This document shows positions 1 through 9,221 of a stretch of DNA of 64,000 nt, piece after piece. The stretch covers positions 1-64,000 of the forward strand of contig JAEIOD010000003.1 in assembly GCA_016342415.1 (NCBI GenBank). Direction: 5' to 3'. A model generated the notes under the pieces. That model saw only the letters and a list, made by a program, of their open reading frames with translations, ran no database searches and had not been told where the DNA came from. This stretch comes from Clostridiales bacterium. Its GTDB lineage: Bacteria; Bacillota; Clostridia; Peptostreptococcales; Acidaminobacteraceae. The first letter of the stretch is position 1, and the number at the start of each line of letters is the position of its first letter. Made by a program: the position numbers and the translations under genes.

Positions 1-9
1 TGAAATGAA

Positions 10-65
10 AAAGACTGTATGACATGAAATAATGATAATCATGTGACATACAGTCTTTATTTTTC
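10..65. terminator. bidirectional terminator at the window edge
   Basis: A long stem pairs AAAGACTGTATG (10-21) with CATACAGTCTTT (47-58), extended inward by ACATG/CATGT. T-rich sequence follows on the plus strand and A-rich sequence precedes it, so it can end both an unseen plus-strand gene to the left and the minus-strand MATE gene. Confidence 0.75.
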
Positions 66-115
66 ATTTAGTCCAATGAAGCCTAACTTTTTCAGCGGCC
101 TCCCAGATGACGGTA

Positions 116-1447
116 TTATTTATATTTGAGGTTTTTATTGAGTACGAAATTTGCAAATAATCCCGTGATGCCAAATGAAATAACCAGTGCGATGAAGATA
201 CCTTTTATATCCATGATTGAACTTAACAGCAATGCCAATGGAACGTAGATAATCAACATCTGAACAAGGTTTAACAGTGCGGCTTGTAATGGATGGCGCA
301 AGGCATTTAAAGCACCTACAATAATCAAAATAACGCCTTGGAGACCATATCCAAGAGGTACAACTCTTAAATAGAGTACAATGACTGAAGATACTTCGGT
401 CTGTTTTGTAAATAGTGATGCCAGCAGTGGTGCTGTTATAAATAGAAGTACATAGGCACTCAAACCATACAGTAGTGAAAATCTCTGACTGATACGAAGT
501 CCCGTTCTTATCCTATCTATTTTCTTTGCACCGAAGTTTTGACCGACATAAACTGGTATAATAGCTGATAATGCCTGGACAATGGCTAAAGCAAAATACT
601 CAATCCTTGTAGCAATACCATAACCGGCAACTGCTTCATGACCATAATTAGATATCAAACCGGTTATAATCCCTAAACCAATTGGAAGAATCATTCTTGC
701 AATGGCATTTGGTAGTCCTATGAAAAGTATTTCCTTCCATGAATTTAGAAGTGTTTTTATATGAATCACCTTAGGTGTAACAACTTTTTCTCTGATGATA
801 AGAACGTAAAGGCCGACTGAAAATGTAATACTTCTGGAAAAAACAGTAGCAAGCGCCGCGCCTTTTACACCCATCTCTGGGAAAATCCATATACCAAAGA
901 TGAGCAAAGGATCTAAAATGATATTACCTATTGCAGCAATCAACATTACTATACTTGGTGTTTTTGTATCCCCTAAAGCTCGGATGATATTATTACCAAT
1001 CATCGGAATAACAACAAAGGGTACCCCTAAATACCAAATGCTCATATAATCTCTGATATAAGGCATGACACTATCATCTGCACCCAGCCGTCTAAAGACA
1101 GGTTCAATGGTCATTAATCCTATTATGATAGCGATGATGGCAAAAGTGACACCTAAGGTTAAACTATCGGAAGACAATCGTTTGATTTTTTCGTGATTTT
1201 TTTCCCCGACGGCTTTTGAAATGACTGCAGAAGCACCAACACCCAGACCTAAGTTCAGACTGTTTAAAACTAAAACAACAGGAAATGTAAAGGTTAAAGC
1301 AGCCATTTGAGTGGTACCCAATCGTCCGACAAAATAAGTGTCGGCTAAGTTAAATGCCACCAACCCTAATACACCAAATATCATCGGAATGGTCAATGTT
1401 TTCAAAAGTCGTTTTTCATCACCTATTGTTAAGTCATGTCTAGCCAT
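116..1447 (-). CDS. MATE family multidrug efflux transporter
   Basis: A 443-residue inner-membrane antiporter of the MATE (NorM/DinF-like) family, which exports cationic drugs or metabolites using an ion gradient. About twelve hydrophobic segments are visible, and the first helix has the family-typical FNLADTYFVGRLGT stretch. The start chosen is the ATG at 1447, because AAAGGAGG lies just upstream; a longer open frame to 1534 would run deep into the marR gene and has no comparable ribosome site. It overlaps the end of the marR gene by 8 bases, so the two are translationally coupled and co-regulated. The substrate cannot be told from sequence. A second MATE gene, at 38593-39951, is also coupled to a regulator. 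Confidence 0.93.
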   Translation of the reverse strand: MARHDLTIGDEKRLLKTLTIPMIFGVLGLVAFNLADTYFVGRLGTTQMAALTFTFPVVLVLNSLNLGLGVGASAVISKAVGEKNHEKIKRLSSDSLTLGVTFAIIAIIIGLMTIEPVFRRLGADDSVMPYIRDYMSIWYLGVPFVVIPMIGNNIIRALGDTKTPSIVMLIAAIGNIILDPLLIFGIWIFPEMGVKGAALATVFSRSITFSVGLYVLIIREKVVTPKVIHIKTLLNSWKEILFIGLPNAIARMILPIGLGIITGLISNYGHEAVAGYGIATRIEYFALAIVQALSAIIPVYVGQNFGAKKIDRIRTGLRISQRFSLLYGLSAYVLLFITAPLLASLFTKQTEVSSVIVLYLRVVPLGYGLQGVILIIVGALNALRHPLQAALLNLVQMLIIYVPLALLLSSIMDIKGIFIALVISFGITGLFANFVLNKNLKYK

Positions 1448-1892
1448 CAAGGCCTCCTTTAAGTAGTTGAACTTCCTTTTGAACATTTGTATCCATGGTA
1501 TCAATAAGTTTAGAGAATAATTGCTTCTCATCATCTGTAAATCCTCTGGTTAAAACTTCTGTTACACGTTTTAAACGTTTTCTGAGTAGTTGAGCTACTT
1601 CATACCCCTCGTGGGTTAAAACATTCCGTTTGTTTCTTTGATCTTTTGAATCGGGTGTTACTACCAGATACGACAGTGATTCTAATCTCTTTATGGCTCT
1701 ATTGGTATTGGCTCTGTCAAAATGAAGCATTTCTGATAATTCTTTTTGTGTGATATTTGGATTTTCAGCAACTTTGATTAAGAACAGATACTGTCCGCTA
1801 CTGATTTTCAAGTCTTTGCAAATATCATTGATAATGATGCATTGGTTTCTATATATTGATGATATATATTTTCCGAAGGATAAATCTTTCAT
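1440..1892 (-). CDS. MarR family transcriptional regulator
   Basis: A 150-residue winged-helix repressor of the MarR family. The DNA-binding core is clear: NITQKELSEMLHFDRANTNRAIKRLESLSYL followed by a wing with D-x-R (SKDQRNKRNVLT), presented here in pieces NITQKELSEMLHFDR and RLESLSYL. The start is ATG 1892, with AAAGGAG seven bases upstream; an upstream extension would translate its own operator region. It is first in an operon with the MATE exporter and is preceded by a promoter holding two palindromes, so autoregulation with derepression by a toxic ligand is the likely logic (inference from family behaviour). The ligand is unknown. Confidence 0.93.
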   Translation of the reverse strand: MKDLSFGKYISSIYRNQCIIINDICKDLKISSGQYLFLIKVAENPNITQKELSEMLHFDRANTNRAIKRLESLSYLVVTPDSKDQRNKRNVLTHEGYEVAQLLRKRLKRVTEVLTRGFTDDEKQLFSKLIDTMDTNVQKEVQLLKGGLDG

Positions 1893-1908
1893 GAATACTC
1901 CTTTATGT

Positions 1909-1951
1909 TTGCGTTCGCAATCATTATACTTTAATTTGATTGCGAACGCAA
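1909..1951 (-). promoter_or_regulatory. marR-MATE promoter with two operator palindromes
   Basis: Reading the minus strand, -35 TTGCGT (1946-1951), a 17-base spacer and -10 TATAAT (1923-1928) form a good sigma-A promoter. Two near-perfect 12-base palindromes, TTGCGTTCGCAA (1909-1920) and TTGCGAACGCAA (1940-1951), lie 31 bases apart, one over the -35 and one just downstream of the expected start point. They read as paired MarR operators. Confidence 0.8.
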
Positions 1952-2015
1952 TCGTTTTCACTATTCAACAAAATAAGTTATAATAAAATTAGTCAGAAAT
2001 AGAAAGTGAGAGTGT

Positions 2016-2966
2016 ATGAGCAGATGTAAAATCACTAAAATAAAAAAGAGTCGAAATAAAGACTTTTCTAGATATGATGACTTGATTAGTGAGGTTGAAA
2101 GTGCCAGCCTTACAATGAGCGAAGCATCTGAAGAGTTTTACAATATAATAGCCGAACTGCCAGTTTTAAAAGTCGAACCTACTGAAGGTGGTGTTTATGC
2201 CTTAAAGAAAAATATTATGGGTATGTTATGTGTTGAAGTGACTATTCATGAGAAAAAGTATGATTTCTTGTTGGATACAGGTGCTGAAATTTCATGTGTC
2301 TCAAATCTGTTTATTAAAGAAGGAACAACGATTAAAGAAGTGAGTGTCGGTGCAGCGGATGGTCATAAGAAGTCGATGTCGTTATGCGCTTTTGACTGTA
2401 TAGAAGTATTAGGTGCTACATTTAAGAATCTTCCCATGTTGATTCTGGAAGACCAAATGACGTTTTCGTTATTAGGACGAACCGTTTACAAATTAGATGG
2501 CATTGTAGGATGGGACATTTTGAGTCAGTTTGATTTTACAATTAGTAAAGACAAACTATTAATCAAAGCATCTGAAGCATTTCCAGAAGAGACTTTGAAT
2601 TTTCCTCGTAGTACATTTCCGGTTATCACTCTAGATCATCAGGGAGAACAGAGAACTTTTGGATTTGATACAGGGGCAAAAAAGTCATGGATTAATGAAA
2701 CTCTTATAGAAAAAGATCATCTGAAAATAGTGAAATATCAAAACAAAAAACATTTTGGAGCACATGGATCTTATATGCAAGCCGTAAAAGTCATTAAATC
2801 ATATGATTTAGAGTTGATAGACTACCAAATATCATTTAAACAATTGGAAACCGGATTTACAGGACTGTTGAATGATTATGAGTTAGATGGTGTTTTAGGT
2901 ATTGATATTCTCAAAAAAAATGCAATTGAAATATCCAATAGTAAAGGCTCGTTTAGGTTTGTATAA
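2016..2966 (+). CDS. tandem retropepsin-like aspartyl protease protein
   Basis: A 316-residue soluble protein with two copies of a retropepsin-like fold. The first has the active-site motif FLLDTGA at residues 85-90 and DGIVGWDIL at 161-169; the second has FGFDTGA at 216-221 and DGVLGIDIL at 290-298. Each half therefore carries its own catalytic-type D-T-G and the later hydrophobic-glycine-D-I-L element of the family. No signal peptide or membrane segment is seen, so it is probably cytoplasmic. Retropepsins act as dimers; here the two halves could form the dimer within one chain, like pepsins. The first 55 residues are a charged helical extension. The substrate is unknown, and proteolytic activity is inferred from motifs only. 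It stands alone between the marR promoter and the EAL gene. Confidence 0.8.
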   Translation: MSRCKITKIKKSRNKDFSRYDDLISEVESASLTMSEASEEFYNIIAELPVLKVEPTEGGVYALKKNIMGMLCVEVTIHEKKYDFLLDTGAEISCVSNLFIKEGTTIKEVSVGAADGHKKSMSLCAFDCIEVLGATFKNLPMLILEDQMTFSLLGRTVYKLDGIVGWDILSQFDFTISKDKLLIKASEAFPEETLNFPRSTFPVITLDHQGEQRTFGFDTGAKKSWINETLIEKDHLKIVKYQNKKHFGAHGSYMQAVKVIKSYDLELIDYQISFKQLETGFTGLLNDYELDGVLGIDILKKNAIEISNSKGSFRFV

Positions 2967-3057
2967 TTATTAATAAAAAATAATATTTTTCTCAAAACGT
3001 TACTTTAATAATGAATTTTTAGTGATATACTGTTATAGAAATTTGAAAGGATGCTAT

Positions 3058-4776
3058 ATGTTGTATGAAAAAATCGAAACTGCTAAGAGTTTAACTTTAG
3101 CAGAATATCAGGATTTGTTAAAACTACACTTAACTTCTGAAACGACTGAATCATTGGATGAGTTGGTGTGTCTTTTTGTTGTGTCTGCCATCTATACCGA
3201 TAAGGACGCTTTTGATAAAATCAATCAAGTCATACAAACAAAAATGGGTATTGAATTGCCTGAAAATCAGTTTTACTATTATATGTGTATAGGTCTTTAT
3301 CACTACCATACATATAATTACATAGAAACACTAGAATCGTATATTAAAGCCTTTGAAGCGGCACACCAGTCAAATAATCAGTTGTTGATTACTGAAGGAA
3401 ATCGCTTAATGGCTTTGATCTATAGAAAAATTGGTGATTTTGAACAAGCTCGCTATTACATTGAAAGAAGCATACGAGCGTTAGAAAATGTTTCGGTACC
3501 ACTTGTTAATGCTAGAGTCTATGGGACTTATGGTTTGATTTTGCTTGAAATGAATAGTTTTAAACATTCAAGACGGGTATATGAAACCTCGCTTAGTTAT
3601 TTTAAACAAGTTGAGGGTTATGAGAAACTGATCAATTATAGAATTATTTTACTGAATCTTTATGAAATCTGTGAGAATCTACAGGACTATGAAAGTGCGG
3701 TTAAATACTATTTAAGCGCACATGATCAGAAGTTTGATACGAGGAATGTACTTTTAAACGAGAAGTTTTTATTTTCAAACAGCATGGTTTTAAAGAAACA
3801 AGGGAAATACTTAGAAGCTCTTGAAGTTCTTGAATCCTTATATGATAAACAAAAGGTCGTACGCGTTCCTGGATCTCACAATAAAACGGATATTAAAATG
3901 CATTTGGGACAGATTGAAACATTGAAGTCTAGAAATGAAACTCTCATAAAAAGATTGACTGAGATGTATGAAACCTTTAATCCGGTTGATAATATTGTCA
4001 ATCATTATGATTTAGAGGAAAAACTAGGTGAGGCACTAATAAAAGGTGAAATAAAACCTTATTTTCAATTGTTATGGAGCGTTGATAAGCAGTGTTATTA
4101 TGGTGCGGAAGCGTTAATCAGATGGATAAAAGATGATATTGTTATACCACCTGGGCAGTTTATTGCTGATGTAGAAAACACTGATATGATCATTAAACTT
4201 TCTGAAAAAGTGATACATGATGCTTTTGATGCTTGTAGAGCAGCAATCGAAATTGGATATTCCGATTTTATTGTCAGTATTAATATCACACCGTATCAAT
4301 TATGTCATCAAAACTTAGCAGAGTTTATTAATAGAGAAATGATTCTTCATAACATAGAAGGTAGACATGTTGAAATTGAAATCACAGAAAGATCATTTAT
4401 CGAACAAAATCCTAAAATTCTTGAGGCTTTGTATCAACTTAGAGATATCGGTATCAAAATTGCCTTGGATGATTTTGGAACGGGGTATTCTTCATTATCG
4501 TGTGTGAATGATTTCCCTATCGGCATGATTAAAATCGATAGAACATTAATCAATAATATTTCAAATGATGAAAAATCTTATAAATTACTCAATGGGATTA
4601 TTGGCATGATGCAGGCTTTAGATCTTGAAATTGTAGCTGAAGGTGTTGAAACCATTGAACAAGTTGAATTATTGGAACTGTTAGGATGTAATATCATTCA
4701 AGGTTATTATTATTCTAAGCCAGAACCAGTCTTTTCGATGTTAGAATCGCTAAAATTAAACCAAAAGGACCAATGA
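3058..4776 (+). CDS. TPR-EAL domain c-di-GMP phosphodiesterase
   Basis: A 572-residue cytoplasmic protein. Residues 1 to about 310 are helical repeats resembling TPRs (for example the FEQARYYIERSIRAL and YLEALEVLESLY units); residues 325-565 are an EAL domain that would hydrolyse cyclic di-GMP to pGpG. Catalytic motifs look intact: E351-A-L, SINITPYQL, EIEITE, D471-D-F-G-T-G, KIDRTLI, E528-G-V-E and the QGYYYSKP ending. No GGDEF domain or membrane helix is present, so TPR-mediated protein contact is the likely input. The start is ATG 3058 with GAAAGG seven bases upstream; an earlier in-frame start lacks a ribosome site. It ends inside a terminator stem. Confidence 0.9.
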   Translation: MLYEKIETAKSLTLAEYQDLLKLHLTSETTESLDELVCLFVVSAIYTDKDAFDKINQVIQTKMGIELPENQFYYYMCIGLYHYHTYNYIETLESYIKAFEAAHQSNNQLLITEGNRLMALIYRKIGDFEQARYYIERSIRALENVSVPLVNARVYGTYGLILLEMNSFKHSRRVYETSLSYFKQVEGYEKLINYRIILLNLYEICENLQDYESAVKYYLSAHDQKFDTRNVLLNEKFLFSNSMVLKKQGKYLEALEVLESLYDKQKVVRVPGSHNKTDIKMHLGQIETLKSRNETLIKRLTEMYETFNPVDNIVNHYDLEEKLGEALIKGEIKPYFQLLWSVDKQCYYGAEALIRWIKDDIVIPPGQFIADVENTDMIIKLSEKVIHDAFDACRAAIEIGYSDFIVSINITPYQLCHQNLAEFINREMILHNIEGRHVEIEITERSFIEQNPKILEALYQLRDIGIKIALDDFGTGYSSLSCVNDFPIGMIKIDRTLINNISNDEKSYKLLNGIIGMMQALDLEIVAEGVETIEQVELLELLGCNIIQGYYYSKPEPVFSMLESLKLNQKDQ

Positions 4777-4808
4777 GGATGACTGAATCTTCATTGGTTT
4801 TTATTTTT
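4769..4808 (+). terminator. terminator overlapping the EAL gene stop
   Basis: ACCAATGA (4769-4776) pairs with TCATTGGT (4791-4798), followed by a T-rich run. The TGA stop codon of the EAL gene is the last three bases of the left arm. Confidence 0.75.
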
Positions 4809-4927
4809 GTAAACACTACAAAAAAATAATATTTAATATTGATGATTTGGATTTTTTTTGAATGTATTTTTGATATGATATATCTATCTGTGATAGTTTG
4901 CATATAGATGAAACGAGGTAAAAATTA

Positions 4928-5767
4928 ATGATAGGTGAAATTGCATTATGTTATTTAACAGTTAAAGAGATTTCATTGTTTTTAGAAAAAGAATTGATAT
5001 TCATAAAAATTTTAGAAGGATCTGTCATTGTTAATAAGAGTAATAAAGATGAAGTGCTTCACAAAAATGATTTGCTAATCATTCACCCTGAAACACCATT
5101 TGTAATAAAAAAAAATATCGGACATAACCTGTTAACCCTTTTAAGATTAGATAGAGATTTATGTAAAAATTTTGATTATAAAACAAACGGTAAAGTCTAT
5201 TCAGGTAATTCGGCTCAATATGAAAAAGACTATCCTGAGGTCTACCAGGAGCTTAGATTCTTATTGGAATCGATTACTCGATTTGAAGTATTTGAAAATA
5301 AAAGCGAACTAAATATATATTTAAAAAAACTATATGCACATATGAACAAACATTTTGATTACGTTGCCTGTGGCAATTTACATAAAGAATTTAGTGAAAA
5401 AATGAAATTGAGATACCAGAACTTGTATTTCAATTATTTTGAGATAAACAGCTTGAACTGTCAAGACAGTTTAAAAGACATTAGTAAACATCTAGATTTG
5501 AATTATGATTATTTAAGAAAAGATATCAAGCATCGATTTGGTTACAATTACCATCAGCTAAAGGATATATTAAGAGTAAATTATGCAACAAAATATGTCT
5601 TGAGTACTGAGATGAATATCACTGATATTTCCTTCAGAACAGGGTTTTCAGATCATAAGTATATGGTAGCCTGTTTTAGAAAAAGGTATGGTATGCCTCC
5701 TTCTGAATTACGACTACTTCGTAAAACGGATACACCTGCAAGAATGTATTTTATGAAATCTATATAA
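4928..5767 (+). CDS. AraC family transcriptional regulator with cupin N-terminus
   Basis: A 279-residue regulator. The N-terminal part has a cupin-like strand pattern (ILEGSVIVNKS, HKNDLLIIHPETPFVI) typical of AraC ligand-binding domains. Residues from about 175 hold the two helix-turn-helix units: SLKDISKHLDLNYDYLRKDI, then NITDISFRTGFSDHKYM with the closing F-R-K-R-Y-G-M-P-P-S-E-L-R signature. It lies between the terminator of the EAL gene and the chemoreceptor gene, all on the plus strand, but it has no obvious partner that names its ligand. The ribosome site upstream (CGAGGT) is moderate. Confidence 0.9.
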   Translation: MIGEIALCYLTVKEISLFLEKELIFIKILEGSVIVNKSNKDEVLHKNDLLIIHPETPFVIKKNIGHNLLTLLRLDRDLCKNFDYKTNGKVYSGNSAQYEKDYPEVYQELRFLLESITRFEVFENKSELNIYLKKLYAHMNKHFDYVACGNLHKEFSEKMKLRYQNLYFNYFEINSLNCQDSLKDISKHLDLNYDYLRKDIKHRFGYNYHQLKDILRVNYATKYVLSTEMNITDISFRTGFSDHKYMVACFRKRYGMPPSELRLLRKTDTPARMYFMKSI

Positions 5768-5857
5768 ATAGATATTTTTTTGTAAAACCCCCCTTATTGT
5801 CAATGCGTGAATTGAATGATGCGAGTAGAATGATAAGTATCAGAAAAAGGGGGAGTT

Positions 5858-7948
5858 ATGAAATTAAAAATGAGATTGATTGTATTAAATACTATTATGT
5901 TCTTAATCAGTATTATTGTAATTAGTACTATGCTTCTATTCAGTTTGGGACGAACGGAAATTGATTCAGCAACAGAAATAGCTGGTTTAACAGTAGATAA
6001 GTATTCTGATGCAATCAGCGGGATTCTAAACCAAGCTGCTGATGACACAGAAGAATTAACTGTCATATTAGAGAGCATTAAGCAGGGCAATAAAAAAGAT
6101 AGGCAAGTCGTGATTGATTTATTACAAGACATGATAGATTCCAATCCTTACTATCAATATACTTGGGTTGCTTTTGAGCCAAATGCTTTTGATGCGAAAG
6201 ACAGAATGTCTTTGACTGGACCTGGCTCTGATGAAAATGGAAGGTTTATGCCTGCAGTTGGTAGAGTCGGTGATGAATTTGTTTTAGAACCGTGTTTTGA
6301 TGTAGAAAACTCTCCATATTATAAGATACCAAAAGAAACACAAAAAACCTATATCACCAATCCGACAAGTTATGAATTGGCTGGTGAGATGGTATCGACA
6401 GTTTCCTTCTCCAGACCTTTAATTATAAACAATAAATTTATAGGGGTTGTTGGCGTTGATATTTCATTGAATCAATTTCATCAAATGCAGGACTTGATTA
6501 GTGTAACGGATAATTCATTTGGACAACTTATGAACAAAGACGGAGTGATTATTTCTCATTATGATGAGAAAATGATAAATGCTGTTAATAACACTATTTT
6601 AGAGTCTGGTTTATCAAAACAACTGCAACAAAACGAGTTGATTGAAAGAGAAGTTAAAAACGACTATATAGATAAAAAAGCATTTGAGTTTTATAAAAAT
6701 ATTCCTATCGAAGGCTTTGATCAATCATGGACATTCAGTGTGATTGTACCTTCTAAAGACCTTTTAAAAACAATATATACAGAGATTATAAAACTAGCGA
6801 TTGTAGTATTGATTATTTTAATATTAGTTGTTGTAGTGATTTACAAAAATGGTCTGTATGTTGTTAAATCGGTTGGACATGTTTCTAAAGAATTAGAACA
6901 GTTGTCTAATTATGATTTGACTATTGAAGAAAATAAAACACATAATAGATATCTAAAACAAAGTGATGAAATCGGAATAATGACTCAAGCTTTGGATAAA
7001 ATGAAAAAGAACTTTTCGACACTTATATTTGAAGTGCAAAATGTTGTAAATCATGTATCGACTTCTGCTGAAGAGTTAACAGCAACTGCACAACAAGTAG
7101 CTCTGAGTTCTGAAGAGATTGCCAGTACCGTTAGTGAACTCGCCAAAGGGGCTTTAGATCAAGCGAGTGATACTGAAAAAGGTGTTGATAAAGTAAGTGA
7201 AGTTGGAGAAGGCATCAACAAAAACTCACATTTGATGGTTGGTTTGACTGAAGCAACTGAAAAAGTACATCAGGAAATCAACACAGGAATTAATGTTGTT
7301 AAAGACCTTATTCTGAAATCAGATGAGAGTGGTAAAGCGACTACTGAAATCAATGAAGCTATTTTAAAAACAAATGCGAGTTCTGTTGAAATCAGACAAG
7401 CTTCCGAAATGATAGCCTCAATCGCTGAACAAACAAATTTATTAGCATTGAATGCGGCAATTGAAGCTGCAAGAGCTGGAGAAGCAGGTCGAGGATTTGC
7501 AGTGGTTGCCGAGGAAATCAGAAAGTTGGCAGAACAATCGACTAAATCGACTCAAGTCATCGATAACATTGTAGAGACACTGATCAGCAACTCAAACGAT
7601 GCGGTTTCAAAAGTTTCTATTGTTAAAGAAATAGTTGAAGCTCAGATGGTTCAAGCAGCCGATACGGAGGATAAGTTTAATACCATTTCTGAATCGATAG
7701 TATTTGTTGATAAAGCTGTAAATAGTATGAGTGAAAACGTGAAAATGATGGAAACTAATAAAGTTGAAATCTTGGAAGTGATGCAGTCGTTATCGGCAAT
7801 TTCTGAAGAAAATGCTGCATCTACAGAAGAGGCGTCTGCTTCAACGGAAGAACAATTAGCATCCATACAAGAAGTTTCTAGTGCAAGCGAAAGTTTGGCT
7901 GAAGCCGCAGAAACCTTAGAATTATCAATTGCTAAGTTTAAATTATAA
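5858..7948 (+). CDS. methyl-accepting chemotaxis protein with dCache sensor
   Basis: A 696-residue transmembrane chemoreceptor. A first membrane helix (residues about 8-30) and a second (about 308-330) enclose an extracytoplasmic Cache (PDC) sensor, whose [14 protein letters not shown] strand is seen as [17 protein letters not shown]-like linker follows, then a long coiled-coil signalling domain with the highly conserved hairpin tip around residues 520-565 ([19 protein letters not shown], then [16 protein letters not shown]). Glu/Gln-rich methylation helices flank the tip. It would send ligand occupancy to CheA/CheW, which are not in this window. The dCache type often binds amino acids or organic acids; its ligand here is unknown. 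The start follows a GGGGGAG ribosome site, and a strong terminator follows the gene. Confidence 0.95.
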   Translation: MKLKMRLIVLNTIMFLISIIVISTMLLFSLGRTEIDSATEIAGLTVDKYSDAISGILNQAADDTEELTVILESIKQGNKKDRQVVIDLLQDMIDSNPYYQYTWVAFEPNAFDAKDRMSLTGPGSDENGRFMPAVGRVGDEFVLEPCFDVENSPYYKIPKETQKTYITNPTSYELAGEMVSTVSFSRPLIINNKFIGVVGVDISLNQFHQMQDLISVTDNSFGQLMNKDGVIISHYDEKMINAVNNTILESGLSKQLQQNELIEREVKNDYIDKKAFEFYKNIPIEGFDQSWTFSVIVPSKDLLKTIYTEIIKLAIVVLIILILVVVVIYKNGLYVVKSVGHVSKELEQLSNYDLTIEENKTHNRYLKQSDEIGIMTQALDKMKKNFSTLIFEVQNVVNHVSTSAEELTATAQQVALSSEEIASTVSELAKGALDQASDTEKGVDKVSEVGEGINKNSHLMVGLTEATEKVHQEINTGINVVKDLILKSDESGKATTEINEAILKTNASSVEIRQASEMIASIAEQTNLLALNAAIEAARAGEAGRGFAVVAEEIRKLAEQSTKSTQVIDNIVETLISNSNDAVSKVSIVKEIVEAQMVQAADTEDKFNTISESIVFVDKAVNSMSENVKMMETNKVEILEVMQSLSAISEENAASTEEASASTEEQLASIQEVSSASESLAEAAETLELSIAKFKL

Positions 7949-7950
7949 TA

Positions 7951-7985
7951 AAAACCTGTACTCGGTAAAATGAGTACAGGTTTTC
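7951..7985 (+). terminator. terminator of the chemoreceptor gene
   Basis: AAAACCTGTACTC (7951-7963) pairs with GAGTACAGGTTTT (7972-7984) around an 8-base loop; the right arm itself ends in T residues. Confidence 0.85.
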
Positions 7986-8053
7986 TTGTAATTACACAGA
8001 AGGAACACAGTTTGGACATAATTATTTTTTATGATAAACAGAAGGAGGGTATT

Positions 8054-8770
8054 ATGACTTTTGAATATATAGAAGATACAATGAAAAACCAGACAACATT
8101 ACTATTCAAGTTATTTTTTTCGTCTAAAGATAAGAAGAATAACCATAATCAAAATGCTACGATCGATTTTAAGAGATTTTCTGAAATTATGCATATAAAC
8201 GAATTGGATTTGTCTATTGAAGACAAGGAGGAAATTCATCAGCTCTTTGAAATAATAAAAAGTTATGAATTGTCAGGTCGTATGGATGAAGTCGCTCGTG
8301 TTTGGGAAAAAATCCTGACTCTGATAGACCTAAAAACAACTGAAAAGAACTACAAACAATTTAAAGATAATATTGGATTAAGTCAATATGATATGAGTGA
8401 TCATGTTAAACAAACAATCAAAGCGTTATATATTAAAACCGACAGTTACTCTTTAAGCGGACGGGTAGGAGAAGCAAAACGTTCATGGCGACTTCTAATG
8501 GATCTATTGGAACAATTTATACCTCAATTCACACCATTGCCTTTGAACTTATTCGATGGTGCAATACCACCATTTCCAAAATTTATTCAAAGTGGATTTG
8601 AGCAATATAAGACAGATAAATCTCTAGAAGTATATTTCTCAAGTATTGAAATCAATTTTATAGGTACCCTCTATGAAGAATCAAAGATGTACTATGAAAT
8701 TGGACAGCAAGATCGAGGTGATGAGGTCTGGCTTGAAATGGAGGAAATCATTAACGATAGAATATCCTGA
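8054..8770 (+). CDS. protein of unknown function with three internal helical repeats
   Basis: A 238-residue soluble protein I do not recognise. Three related units are visible: residues 71-92 (YELSGRMDEVARVWEKIL), 132-153 (YSLSGRVGEAKRSWRLLM) and 213-234 (YYEIGQQDRGDEVWLEME). Each has an aromatic start, a Gly-based turn, a conserved Trp and an amphipathic second helix, a layout resembling degenerate TPR or SEL1 hairpins. It probably acts in protein binding rather than catalysis (inference). The start is ATG 8054 behind AAGGAGGG. It lies between two terminators, so it may be transcribed alone or by readthrough from the chemoreceptor gene. Confidence 0.75.
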   Translation: MTFEYIEDTMKNQTTLLFKLFFSSKDKKNNHNQNATIDFKRFSEIMHINELDLSIEDKEEIHQLFEIIKSYELSGRMDEVARVWEKILTLIDLKTTEKNYKQFKDNIGLSQYDMSDHVKQTIKALYIKTDSYSLSGRVGEAKRSWRLLMDLLEQFIPQFTPLPLNLFDGAIPPFPKFIQSGFEQYKTDKSLEVYFSSIEINFIGTLYEESKMYYEIGQQDRGDEVWLEMEEIINDRIS

Positions 8771-8773
8771 GAT

Positions 8774-8797
8774 AACTACCAATTGGGTAGTTATTTT
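8774..8797 (+). terminator. terminator of the three-repeat protein gene
   Basis: AACTACC (8774-8780) pairs with GGTAGTT (8786-8792) and is followed by a T-rich run. Confidence 0.7.
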
Positions 8798-8807
8798 TAA
8801 TTTCATA

Positions 8808-8836
8808 TTGTCAACTCCTTCAACGTACTCTATACT
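8808..8836 (+). promoter_or_regulatory. lrgAB promoter
   Basis: -35 TTGTCA (8808-8813), a 17-base spacer and -10 TATACT (8831-8836) precede the lrgA start by 25 bases. Confidence 0.65.
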
Positions 8837-8861
8837 GTAGTTTAGATAGAAAAGAGGCCTC

Positions 8862-9221
8862 ATGTTTAGAGTCATTCAAACCATTATTACCATATCTGTT
8901 ATTTATTTTACAGGGAACCGATTAAGTGATTTTATTGAATCCGTTATTGTAATTCCGGGTAATTTAATTGGTATGGGTATCTTATACATATTATTGTCTT
9001 TAGAACTTGTAAAGTTGGATCATATCAAGCAAACAGGTGATTTTTTACTAAAACATATGAGTTTGTTCTTTGTACCATTTGGTGTCAGTATACTCAAATA
9101 CTTTGATTTGATAAAGATGGATATCCTACCATTGGTGATGATTGTTGTGATAACAACTTCCGTTTCGATGTTATTGTCAGCGAAAGTTGTTGACTTATTT
9201 GCGAAGGGGGAAAGTTCATGA
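8862..9221 (+). CDS. lrgA: CidA/LrgA family holin-like protein
   Basis: A 119-residue protein with four hydrophobic segments and the family motif IPGNLIGMGILYILL. CidA/LrgA proteins oligomerise in the inner membrane like phage holins or antiholins and influence murein hydrolase activity; recent work on relatives also links the family to pyruvate or small-acid transport. The gene overlaps the lrgB gene by four bases (ATGA), the standard arrangement of the pair. Whether it is CidA-like or LrgA-like cannot be settled from sequence, and no LytSR pair adjoins it. Confidence 0.9.
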   Translation: MFRVIQTIITISVIYFTGNRLSDFIESVIVIPGNLIGMGILYILLSLELVKLDHIKQTGDFLLKHMSLFFVPFGVSILKYFDLIKMDILPLVMIVVITTSVSMLLSAKVVDLFAKGESS

